Part shown: positions 23,794-35,023 of the stretch, in pieces
How positions within the stretch are numbered: the first letter of the stretch is position 1
Layout of the letters: every line of letters begins with the position of its first letter
NCBI GenBank assembly: GCA_949752795.1
Contig: CATKHW010000385.1
Coordinates: 62,001-126,000 of the forward strand
Length of the DNA: 64,000 nucleotides
Reading direction: 5' to 3'
Source: Hyperoodon ampullatus
Lineage: Eukaryota; Chordata; Mammalia; Artiodactyla; Ziphiidae
Notes under the pieces: model-generated
Seen by the model: only the letters and a program-made list of their open reading frames with translations
Database searches by the model: none
What the model was told of the DNA's origin: nothing
Position numbers and translations under genes: made by a program

Positions 23794-25530
23794 GTCCCTT
23801 TCACTGAGGAAGGTGTAGGTCTTGTCTATTCCATAGTTGGTTTTTGGATCGGTACCTGTGCTCATATCAAACTCTGGTTTTATGCATCACCCCACCTCTC
23901 CTTTCCCTTAAGCAGGCATAAGAGTGTTTTCTAAATGTGAGACACTGTTCTCTTTCCTAACTCAGTTCAACTGTAGCCATGTTTACAGGATCTTCATAAG
24001 GGATATCTTATGATAAGTTTCTTTTTCTGTGTGACTTATTTCACTTAGAATCATCGTACCTGAATCCACCCATTTTGCTGCTACTGCTCTTATGACATTG
24101 ATTTCATGGCTGAGGGATATTCCATCGTACGTAATTACCACAATTTTTTGAACCATTTTTATATTTTCTGGGATATTTAAGGTGTACCCAAGTTGAGGTC
24201 CTTGTAAGCAGTGCAGCCCTAAATTTTCGGGTGGCTCTGTCTTATTGATTTTCAGTTTTCCCAAGGTATATTCCCTAGACTGGAAGTGCCCTTGGCTCTG
24301 TAGCTCTGTTGTTTACTTGTTTTAGGGAACACAATGCACTCCTCCAGAGAGGCAGTTGGCAATTTACATCCCGCCCAACAGCATAACAAGGCTCCCTGTT
24401 CTCCGGTGCCTGTCTTATCTTTCAGGTTTTTACACACTTTGTGGATGTCCCTTTTGACCGGTGGGAAGTGATACTTCTTTGTAGTGCAGATTTGCATTGC
24501 CCGCTTGCTTGCTTGGCCAAAAAGGGCGTATGCGTTTTCTCCTGAATATATCCAGGAGAAAACACATACGCCCTTTTTGGCCAAGTGCATCATTGTCGAA
24601 GTTGTGCCCCTCTTCCTGTGCTTTAAAGGCGATTCCAACGTACCTCTTGAAATCTGTTTCCTGCTCTTCTGCCTCACTTTCAAGTCCGCCTCGTTGCCTT
24701 CCTCAACAGATTTTTGGACGATAGTTGTCCTTCATTACTCGGCCAGTTTGTGAATTGCTGTGCCGCTGAGCTCCATTTTTCAACTCGTTTTTGGTGAGCT
24801 GACCGCAAGTCCAAAATTTTGGTTCAGGACCTATACTGGTTCCCGGTGGGTGGCTGAGACTTTGGTTAATTCTTCTTCCTGCCGGGAAATTACAGTGATA
24901 TGTGCCCGTCCAAATGCCTAACAGCTACTCTCTCATTGGTTCTCCCTCTTGCCTTTCATCCTCTGCCAAATTGGCAACCTGTGCGAACCAGGAGGTTATA
25001 GGGGCTGTCTCTCCAAGTTGGGAGGTTGATAGTAAAGCAGATGGAAAGTCAAAGCAGAGCACAAGGAGAGGGACTATTCGTTGAGTTTTAGAAACCTTTC
25101 GTATTCACAGTGTGTCCGTTCTCTAGGTTTCCCGTACATGTTATAGCTGTAGTAATATTCCCTTCAACCTGGAGATTTGGGACCCATGGAATGTGTTCCA
25201 GGCATTTGTGTTTTAAAGGGTCTGCATTTGCTCACCCAATCTCACCAATCATCTCACTCACAAGTGTCCCTCCTTATGCCACATCCAGCTGTCGTTGTAG
25301 ATAGGGTCATTCCAGGTTTCATCAGAGACCCTGAAGGAATTGTAAAGAATTTTCCAGTTTTTTTCTTTTGTTTTTGAAATTCCTTTTTATAGTGGGTTTG
25401 AGCTGCTTCTGGCTGCCATGTTTATGCCAGTCTAGACACACTTGATTCCCTTACGGAGACATATCAATACATAGGTTTTAAGATTCTTACTAGTCAGATA
25501 TACTCCTCTGCGGGAAATATGGTGTTTTGA
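23794..25530. repeat. Satellite unit 10
   Basis: 1737 bp, inner class. Shares the reading TTTTCGGGTGGC in its L1 half with unit 1 only. Confidence 0.9.
24513..24584. repeat. 72-bp palindrome, unit 10
   Basis: Two arm mismatches (TATCCAGG at the centre; AAACACAT in the right arm, as in unit 5). Confidence 0.95.
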
Positions 25531-27267
25531 GTCCCTTTCACTGAGGAAGGTGTAGGTCTTGTCTATTCCATAGTTGGTTTTTGGAACGGTACCTGTGCTT
25601 ATATCAAACTCTGGGTTTATGCATCACCCCACCTCTCCTTCCCCCTTAAGCAGGCATAAGAGTGTTTTCTAAATGTGAGACTCTGTTCTCTTTCCTAACT
25701 CAGTTCAAGTGTAGCCATGTTTACAGGATCTTCATGAGTGATATCTTAGGGTAAGTTTCTTTTTCTGTGTGACTTATTTCACTTAGAATCATCGTACCTG
25801 AATCCACTCATTTTGCTGATAATGGTCTAATGACATATATTTAATATCTGAGGGATATTCCATCGTACATAAGGACCACAATTTTTTGAACCATTTTTAT
25901 ATTTCCTGGGATACTTAAAGTGTATCCAAGTTGAGGTCCTTGTAAGCAGTGCAGCCCTAATTTTGGGGTGGCTCTGTCTTATTGATTTTCAGTTTTCCCA
26001 AGGTATATTCCCTAGACTGGAAGTGCCCTTGGCTCTGTAGCTCTGTTCTTTACTTGTTTTTGGGAACACAATGCACTCCTCCAGAGAGGCAGTTGGCAAT
26101 TTACATCCCACCCATCAGCATAACAAGACTCTCTGTTCTCTAGGGGCTGTCTTGCCTTTCTGGTTTTTACACATTTTGTGGATGATCCTTTTGACCGGTG
26201 GGAAGTGATACTTCTCTGTAGTGCAGATTTGCATTGCCCGCTTGCTTGCTTGGCCAAAAAGGGCGTATGCGTTTTCTCCTGAATATATTCAGGAGAAAAC
26301 GCATACGCCCTTTTTGGCCAAGTGCATCATTGGCGAAGTTGTTCCCCTCTTCCTGTGCTTTAAAGGCAATTCCAACGTACCTCTTGAAATCTGTTTCCTG
26401 CTATTCTGCCTCGCTTTCAAGTCCGCCTCGTTGCCTTCCCTCAACAGATTTTTGGACGATAGTTGTCCTTTATTACTGGGCCAGTTTGTGAATTGCTGTG
26501 GCCCTGAGCTCCATTTTTCAACTCGTTTTTGGTGAGCTGACCGCAAGTCCAAAATTTTGGTTCAGGACCTATGCTGGTTCCCGGTGGGTGGCTGAGACTT
26601 TGGTTAATTCTTCATCCTGCCGGGAAGTTAGAGTGATATGTCCCCCTCCAAATGCCTAACAGCTACTCTCTCATTGGTTCTCCCTCTTCCCTTTCATCCT
26701 CTGCCAAATTGGCAACCTCTGCGAACCAGGAGGTTAAAAGGGCTGTCTCTCCAAGTTGGGAGATTGATAGTAAAGCAGATGGAAAGTCAAACCGGAGCAC
26801 CAGGAGAGGGAGTATTCTTTGAGTTTTAGAAACCTTTCATATTCACTGTGTGTCTGATCCCTAGGTTTCCCGTACATGTTATAACTTTAGTAATATTCCC
26901 TTCAACCTGGAGAGTTGGGACCCATGGAATGGGTTCCATGCCTTATTGCTTTAAAGGGTCTGCATTTGCTCACCCAATCTCACCAATCGTCTCAGTCACA
27001 AGTGTCCAGCCTTATGCCACATCCAGCTGTCGTTGTAGATAGGTCATTCCACGTTTCATCAGAGACCCTGAAGGAATTGTAAAGAATTTCCCAGTTTTTT
27101 TGTTTTGTTTTTGAAATTCCTTTTAATAGTGTGTTTGAGGTGATTCTTGCTGCTCTGTTTATTCCAGTCTAGACACACTTGATTCCCTTACGGAAGCACA
27201 TCAGTACATAGGTTTTAAGATTCTTACTAGTCAGATATATTCCTCTGCGGGAAATATGGGGTTTTGA
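25531..27267. repeat. Satellite unit 11
   Basis: 1737 bp. Shares ATACTTAAAGTGTATCC-like readings with units 6 and 7, so related variants are not all adjacent. Holds a perfect palindrome. Confidence 0.9.
26260..26331. repeat. 72-bp palindrome, unit 11, perfect
   Basis: All 36 pairs match; identical to the unit 9 palindrome. Confidence 0.97.
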
Positions 27268-29006
27268 GTCCCTTTCACTGAGGAAGGTGTAGGTCTTGTC
27301 TATTCCATAGTTGGTTTTTGGAACGGTACCTGTGCTTATATCAAACTCTGGTGTTATGCATCACCCCACCTCTCCTTCCCCCTTAAGCAGGCATAAGAGT
27401 GTTTTCTAAATGTGAGACACTGTTCTCTTTCCTAACTCAGTTCAAGTGTAGCCATGTTTACAGGATCTTCATAAGTGATATCTTTTGATAAGTTTCTTTT
27501 TCTCTCTGACTTATTTCACTTAGAATCATCGTACCTGAATCCACCCATTTTGCTGCTACTGGTCTTATGACATTGATTTCATCGCTGAGGGATATTCCAT
27601 CGTACCTAAGTACCACAATTTTTTGAACCATTTTTTTATTTCCTGGGATATTTAAGGTGTACCCAAGTTGAGGTCCTTGTAAGCAGTGCAGTCCTAAATT
27701 TTGGGGTGGCTCTTTCTTATTGATTTTCAGTTTTCCCAAGGTATATTCCCTAGACTGGAAGTGTCCTTGGCTCTGTAGCTCTGTTCTTTCCTTGTTTTAG
27801 GGAACACAATGCACTCCTCCAGAGAGGCAGTTGGCAATTTACATCCCGCCCATCAGCATAACAAGACTCTCTGTTCTCCAGGGCCTGTCTTGCCTTTCTG
27901 GTTTTTACACATTTTGTGGATGTCCCTTTTGACTGGTGGGAAGTGATACTTCTTTGTAGTGCAGATTTGCATTGCCCGCTTGCTTGCTTGGCCAAAAAGG
28001 GCATATGCGTTTTCTCCTGAATATATTCAGGAGAAAACGCATATGCCCTTTTTGGCCAAGTGCAACATTGTCGAAATTGTGCCCCTCTTCCTGTGCTTTA
28101 AAGGCAATTCCAACGTACCTCTTGAAATCTGTTTCCTGCTATTCTGCCTCGCTTTCAAGTCCGCCTCGTTGCCTTCCCTCAACAGATTTTTGGATGATAG
28201 TTGTCCTTTATTACTCGTCCAGTTTGTGAATTGCTGTGCCCCTGAGCTCCATTTTTCAACTCGTTTTTGGTGAGCTGACCGCAAGTCCAAAATTTTGGTT
28301 CAGGTCCTATACTGGTTCCCGGTGGGAGGCTGAGACTTTGGTTAATTCTTCTTCCTGCCAGGAAATTACAGTGATATGTGCCCGTCCAAATGCCTAACAG
28401 CTACTCTCTCATTGGTTCTCCCTCTTCCCTTTCATCCTCTGCCAAATTGGCAACCTGTGCGAACCAGGAGGTAAAAGGTGCTGTCTCTCCATGTAGGGAG
28501 GTTGATAGTAACGCAGATGGAAAGTCAAACCGGAGCACCAGGAGAGGGACTATTCGTTGAGTTTTAGAAACCTTTCGTATTCACAGTGTGTCCGTTCCCT
28601 AGGTTTCCCGTACATGTTATAGCTGTAGTAATATTCCCTTCAACCTGGAGAGTTGGGACCCATGGAATGGGTGCCACGCATTATTGCTTTAAAGTGTCTG
28701 CATTTGGTCACCCAATCTCATCAATCCTCTCAGTCCCAAGTGTCCCTCCTTATGCCACATCCAGCTGTCATTGTAGATAGGGTCATTCCAGGTTTCATCA
28801 GAGACCCTGAAGGAATTGTAAAGAATTTCCCAGTTTTTTTGTTTTGGTTTTGAAATTCCTTTTTATAGTGGGTTTGAGCTGATTCTCGCTGCCATGTTTA
28901 TGCCAGTCTAGACACACTTGATTCCCTTATGGAGATATATCAATACATAGGTTTTAAGATTCTTACTAGTCAGATATATTCCTCTGCGGGAAATATGCCG
29001 TTTTGA
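27268..29006. repeat. Satellite unit 12
   Basis: 1739 bp. Its palindrome is perfect although both arms carry the same change from the consensus (GGGCATATGCG for GGGCGTATGCG). Confidence 0.9.
27988..28059. repeat. 72-bp palindrome, unit 12, perfect with paired change
   Basis: All 36 pairs match, although position 16 differs from the consensus in both arms (left GGGCATATG, right CATATGCCC). Confidence 0.97.
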
Positions 29007-30745
29007 GTCCCTTTCACTGAGGAAGGTGTAGGTCTTGTCTATTCCATAGTTGGTTTTTGGAACGGTACCTGTGCTTATATCAAACTCTGGTTTTATGCAT
29101 CACCCCACCTCTCCTTCCCCCTTAAGCAGGCATAAGAGTGTTTTCTCAATGTGAGACACTGTTCTCTTTCCTAACTCAGTTGAAGTGTAGCCATGTTTAC
29201 AGGATCTTCATAAGTGATATCTTATGATAAGTTTCTTTTTCTGTGTGACTTATTTCACTTAGAATCATCGTACCTGAATCCACTCATTTGCTGCTACTGG
29301 TCTTATGACATTGATTTCATGGCTGAGGGATATTCCATCGTACGTAAGTACCACAATTTTTTGAACCATTTTTATATTTCCTGGGATATTTAAGGTGTAC
29401 CCAAGTTGAGGTCCTTGTAAGCAGTGCAGCCCTAAATTTTGGGGTGGCTCTGTCTTATTGATTTTCAGTTTTCCCAAGGTATATTCCCTAGACTGGAAGT
29501 GCCCTTGGCTCTGTAGCTCTGTTGTTTACTTGTTTTAGGGAACACAATGCACTCCTCCAGAGAGGCAGTTGGCAATTTACATCCCGCCCATCAGCATAAC
29601 AAGGCTCCCAGTTCTCCAGGGCCTGTCTTGCCTTTCTGGTTTTTACACATTTTACGGATGTCCCTTTTGACCGGTTGGAAGTGATACTTCTTTGTAGTGC
29701 AGATTTGCATTGTGCGGTTGCTTGGTTGGCCAAAATGGGCGCATGCGTTTTCTCCTGAATATATTCAGGAGAAAACGCATGCACCCTTTATGGACAATTC
29801 CATAATTGTCGAAGTTTTGATGCTTTTCCTGTGTTTAAAGGCGATTCCAATGTACTTCTGGAAATCTGTTTCGTGCACTTCTGCCTCATTTTCAAGTCCG
29901 CCTCATGGCTTTCTCTCAACAGATTTTTGGAAGAGAGTAGTCCTTTATAACTCCACAAGTTAGTGAATTGCTGTGCCCCTGAGCTCCATTTTTCAACTCG
30001 CGTTTTTGTAGGCTGACTGCCAATCCACAATTTTGCTTCAGGACCTATACTGGTTCCATTGGGGAGGCTGGCTCAGAGTTTGTTAATTCTTCTTCGTTAC
30101 GGGAATTTAGAGTGACATGTGGCCATCCAAATGCCTACAGCTACTCTCTAATTGTTTCTCCCTCTTCCCTTATATCCTCTGCAAAACGTGCCAACTGTGT
30201 GAACCAGGAGGTTAAGGTGCTGACTCTCCAATTTGGGAGATTGATACTAAAGCAGTTGGAATGTCAAACTGGTGCACAAGGAGAGAAAAAAATTAGTAGA
30301 GTTTTAGAAACCTTTCACCATCAGATGGTGTCCATTCTCTAGGTTTCCCATACATGTTATAACTGTAGTGATATTCCCTTCTAACGGGAGAGTTGGGAAC
30401 CATGGAATGGGTGCCAGGTATTATTGCTTTAAACGGTCTGCATTTTCTCACCAAATCTCACCAATCCTCTCAGTCCCAAGTGACCAGCCTTATGCCACAT
30501 CCAGCTGCTGTTGTAGATAGGGTCATTCTAAGTTTCATCAGAACCCCTGAAGGTATTGTGTAAGAATTTCACTGTTTATTTGTTTTGTTTTGAAATTCAT
30601 TTTTATAGTGGGTTTGAGCTGATTCTCACTGCCGTGTTTATGTCGTTCTAGACACACTTGGTTACCTTATGGAGACATATCAATACATAGGTTTTAAGAT
30701 TCTTACTAGTCAGATATACTACTCTGCGGGGAATAGGGGTGTTGA
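29007..30745. repeat. Satellite unit 13, mosaic of two classes
   Basis: The first 640 bases or so follow the inner class closely. From about 29650 (CATTTTACGGATG for CATTTTGTGGATG) the unit follows the diverged class of unit 14. The change is abrupt. Confidence 0.9.
29726..29797. repeat. 72-bp palindrome, unit 13
   Basis: Four mismatches in the outer part (positions 4, 8, 11 and 15), yet position 17 is changed in both arms so that GCATGC pairs. The inner 21 pairs are intact. Confidence 0.95.
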
Positions 30746-32483
30746 GGCCCATTCAGTGAGGAAAGAGTTGGTCTTGTCTATTCTGTATTTGGATTATGCA
30801 ACCGTACCTGTGCTAATATCAACTCTGGTTTTATGCATCACCCCATCTCTCCTTTCCTCTTGAGCAGGCATAAGAGTGTTTTCTAAATGTGAGACTCTTC
30901 TCTTTCCTAATTCAGTTCATGTGTAGCCATGTTTACAAGACCTTCATAAGTGATATCATATGATAAGTTTCTTTTTCTGTGTGACTTATTTCAGTTACAA
31001 TCATCGTACATGAATCCACTCATTATGCTGCTACTGGCCTTATGACATTGATTTCATGGCTGAGGGATATTCCTTCGTACGTATGTACCACCATTTCTTT
31101 ACAATTTTTGTCTTTCCTGGGATATTTAAGGTGTCCCGAAGTCGAGGTTCTTGTAAGCAGTGCTGCCCTATATTTTGGGTTGGCTGTGTCTTATTGATTT
31201 TCAATTTTCCCAAGGTATATTCCCATGACTGGAAGTGCCTTAGGTTGTGAAGCTCTGTTTTTTAATTCTTTTACGGAACACAATGCACTCCTCCAGAGTG
31301 GCTGTTGGCAATCTACATCCCACCCATCAGCATAACAAGGCTCCCTGTTCTCCAGAGCCCCTCTTGCCTTTCTGGTTTTTACACATTTTACGGATATCCC
31401 TTTTGACTGGTGGGAATTGATACTTCTTTGTAGTGCAGATTTGCATTGTGTGGTTGCTTGGTTGGCCAAAATGGGTGTATGCGTTTTCTCCTGAATATAT
31501 TCAGGGGAAAACACATGCGCCCTTTATGGACAATTCCATAATTGTCGAAGTTGTGATGCTTTTCCTGTGTTTAAAGGCGATTCCAATGTACTTCTGGAAA
31601 TCTGTTTCGTGCAAATCTCCCTCATTTTCAAGTCCGCCTCATGGCTTTTCGTCAACAGATTTTTGGAAGAGAGTAGTCCTGTATAACTCTGCAAGTTAGT
31701 GAATTGCTGTGCCCCTGAGCTCCATTTTTCAACTTGTGTTTTTGTGAGCTGACCGCAAACCCACAATTTTGCTTCAGGACCTATACTAGTTATTGGGGTG
31801 GGGCAGGCTGAGAGTTTGGTTAATTCTTCTTCGTGACGGGAAATTAGAGTGACATGTGGTCGTCCAAATGCCTACAGCTACTCTCTCATTGGTTCTCCCT
31901 CTTCCCTTATATCCTCTGCACAATGTGCCAACTGTGCGAACCAGGAGGTTATAGGGGCTGACTCTCCAAGTTGGGAGATTGATATTAAGGCAGTTGGAAT
32001 GTCAAGCTGCAGCACATGGAGAGAAAAAAATTAGTAGAGTTTTAGAAACCTTTCACCATCAGTTGGTGTCCATTCTCTAGGTTTCCCATACATGTTATAA
32101 CTGTAGTGATATTCCCTTCTACCTGGAGAGTTGGGAACCATGGAATCAGTGGCAGGCATTATTGCTTTAAAGCGTCTGCATTTTCACACCCAATCTCACC
32201 AATCCTCTCAGTCCCAAGTGAACAGCCTTATGCCACATCCAGCTGTTGTTGTAGATAGGGTCATTCCAAGTTTCATCAGAACACCTGAAGGTATTGTGTA
32301 AGAATTTCACTGTTTCTTTGTTTTGTTTTGAAATTCCTTTTTATAGTGGGTTTGAGCTGATTCTCACTGCCGTGTTTATGTCATTCTAGACACACTTGGT
32401 TCCCTTATGGAGACATATCAATACATAGGTTTTAAGATCCTTACTAGTCAGATATATTTCTCTGTGGGGAATAGGGATGTTGA
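30746..32483. repeat. Satellite unit 14 (right-edge class)
   Basis: 1738 bp, the most diverged full copy. Class markers include GTGTGGTTGCTTGGTTGGCC before the palindrome and TGTACTTCTGGAAATCTG after it. Confidence 0.9.
31462..31533. repeat. 72-bp palindrome, unit 14, most decayed
   Basis: Seven arm mismatches. This is the diverged right-edge unit, with the same outer-arm class markers (AAAATGGG, TTTATGGACAA) as unit 13. Confidence 0.95.
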
Positions 32484-32702
32484 GTCCCATTCACTGAGGA
32501 AGGAGTCGGGCTTGTCTCTTCTGTATTTGGATTATGGAACGGTACCTGTGTTAATATCAAACTCTGGTTTTGTGAGTCTCCCCACATCTCCTTCCCCCTT
32601 AAGCAAGCATAAGAGTGTTTTCTCAATCTTAGACTCTGTTCTCTTTCCGAATTCAGTTCATATGTAGCCAGGTTTACATTCCCTTCATAAATGATATCTT
32701 AT
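32484..32702. repeat. Satellite unit 15, partial
   Basis: The first 219 bp of a unit of the right-edge class, cut at GATATCTTAT where the 24/25-bp array begins. Confidence 0.88.
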
Positions 32703-33547
32703 ATCAGAATGCACCATGGCCCTTGTCATAATAATGCTCCATGACCCCTGTCATCACAATGCTCCATTCCCTGGTTATCACAATGCTCCATGTCCCTTGT
32801 CATAGCAATTCTCCATGTACTTGTCATCACAATGCTACATGACACTTCTCATCACAACGTTACATGCTCGTTACATCACAATTCTCCATGCACTTGTCAT
32901 TGCAATGTTCCATGACCCCTGTCATAGCAAGCTCCAAGTGTTTGTCATCACAATGCTTCACGACTTTATCATCAAAATTCTCAATGGCACTTTTCATCAC
33001 AATGTTCCGTACCCTTGTCATCACAATGCTCCATGTCCTTGTCATCACAATGCTCCATGACCCCTGTCATCACACTGCTCCCTGACACCTGTCATCACAA
33101 TGCTTCATGCCCCTTGTCATTACAGTGCTCCATGATGCTCGTCATCACAATTACCCAAGGTCTTCTCATCACAATTCTCCACGGTTTTGCCATCACAGTG
33201 CTCCATGCCCTGGTCATCTCAAAGCTCAATGTCTCTTGTCCTCACAATTCTCCACGTCCTTGTCATCACAATGCTCCATGGCACTTCTCATCACAATGTT
33301 ATATGCTCTTGTCATAACAATACTCCATGCACATGTCATCGCAATGCTCCATGACCCCTGTCATAGGAAGCTCCATGCGCTTGTCATCACAATGTTTCAG
33401 GACATGGACATTAAAATTATCAATGGCCCTTGTCATCTCAATGCTCCATGCGCTTATCATCACAATGCTCCTTTACCTTTGTCACAACAATCCTCCATGA
33501 CACTTGGCATCACAATGCTCCGTGCTATTGTCATCACAATGGAACAT
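32703..33547. repeat. Diverged left edge of the 24/25-bp array
   Basis: Monomers here are recognisable but irregular (for example GTCATAATAATGCTCC and GTCATAGCAATTCTCC) and do not align base for base with the later HORs over long stretches. It begins at the junction with satellite unit 15. Confidence 0.85.
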
Positions 33548-35023
33548 GTCATATGTCATCACAATGCTCCCTGACACCTGTCTTCACAATATTCCATGAC
33601 CTTGTCATCACAATGCTCCATGACCTTGTCATCACAATGTGCCATGCCCACTGTCATCAAAATAATCCATGAAACTTGTCAGACCAAAGCTCCATGCCAC
33701 CTTTCATCACAATGCTCCATGAACCCTGTCATCACAATGCACCATGCCCAACATCATAATGCTTCATGCTCTTGTCATCACAATGAAATCAAAATGCTCC
33801 ATGACCTCTGTCATCAAAATGCTCCAAAGCCTTGTGATCACAATGTTCCATAACACTTGTCATCACAATACCCCATGACGCTACTCATAACAATTATCCA
33901 TGGACTTCTCATCACAATGCACCATGACATTTGTCATCACAATGCGCAATACACATGTCATCACAATGCTCCCTGACTCTTGCCATCAGTATGCTCCCTG
34001 AACCCTTTCATGACAAGGCTCCATGCCTTTTTCATCACAATGATCCATGCCATTTTCATCACAATGCTCCAAGACCCCTGTAATCACAATGCTCCATGCC
34101 CTTGTCATCACAAAGCTCCATGATGCATGTCATCAGAATGCTCCATGGCCTTCTCATCACAATGCTCCATGCCCTTGTCATCACAATGCTCCAAGACCCC
34201 TGTAATCACAATGGTCCATGCCCCTTTTCATCAGAATGCTCCATGAGACTTGTCATCACAAGGCTCCATGGTCTTCTCATCACAATGCTCCAGGACATTG
34301 TCATCAAAATGCCCCATTCCTTTATCATCACAATGCTCCATGACCCCTGTCATCACAATACTCCATGAACATTTTCAGCCCAATGCTCCATGACCTTCTC
34401 ATCACAATGCTCCATGACCAATATCATCACAATTCTCCATGACCACAGTCATCACAACGCTCAATATCACCTGACAACACAATGATCCGGGACTCTTGTC
34501 ATCACAATGCTCCATTCCCTAGTCATCACAATGCTCCATGACGCCTGTCATCACAATACTCCATGAACATTTTCAGCCCAATGCTCCATGACACTTATCA
34601 TCACAATGATGCATGCCCTTGTCATCCCAATGCTCCATGACCCCTGTAATCACAATGCTCCATGACGCTTGTCATCACAGTGCTCCATGACACCTGTCAT
34701 CACAATGCTCCATGCCTTTGTCAGCAAAATGCTACATGACCTTGTCATTACAATGTTCTATGCACTTGTCATCACAATACTCCATTACCATTGCCATCAC
34801 AATCCTCCATGAACCTTGAGATCACATTGCTCCATGCCCTTGTCATCACAATGCTCCATGCTCCTTGAAATCAAAATGATCCATGACCTCTGTCATCACA
34901 ATGCTCCAAACCCTTGTGATCACAATGTTCCATAACACTTGTCATCACAATGCTCCATGATGCCTGTCATCACAATACTCCATGCCCTTTTCATCACAAT
35001 GCTCCATGACCTTTGTCATCACA
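33548..35023. repeat. HOR tail identical to the end of the short unit H2
   Basis: Matches 39262-40737 at an offset of 5714 bp with very few differences. It is therefore the end of an H2-type unit whose start is missing or replaced by the diverged edge. Confidence 0.85.

Larger units (their letters stand above)
7921..32702. repeat. Satellite array, 1738-bp unit, 14 full copies plus one partial; probable common cetacean satellite
   Basis: The anchor GTCCCTTTCACTGAGG recurs at 7922, 9660, 11397, 13138, 14876, 16841, 18580, 20319, 22055, 23794, 25531, 27268, 29007, 30746 and 32484. Periods are 1736-1741 bp, except 1965 where a SINE is inserted. About 880 bp of each unit is an antisense L1 3' end (3' UTR and ORF2 C-terminus). 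The minus-strand frame reads YDGISLSHEIN then ILSEISHTEKETYHKISLM, which matches the ORF2p tail. The other half, after a 72-bp palindrome, is not recognised. Inner units differ little; the outermost units are more diverged. Unit length, L1 origin and the CHR-type SINE together suggest the common cetacean satellite, known to me from memory to be L1-derived. No coding capacity is supported. Confidence 0.93.

Noticed and set aside
10349..28273. A plus-strand frame of about 104 codons recurring in most satellite units
   Set aside because: It opens with GTG rather than ATG, includes the 72-bp palindrome, shares residues only because the units share DNA, and breaks in edge units. No codon-level constraint is visible by eye.
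8641..31533. Palindromes as rho-independent terminators or transposon inverted ends
   Set aside because: The arms meet without a loop, there is no fixed T run or target duplication outside, and the host is a mammal.
12470..31850. CENP-B box in the satellite (TTC...CGGGAA region such as CTTCCTGCCGGGAA)
   Set aside because: The TTCG and CGGG elements do not have the required spacing; in units 13 and 14 TTCG and CGGG are only three bases apart.
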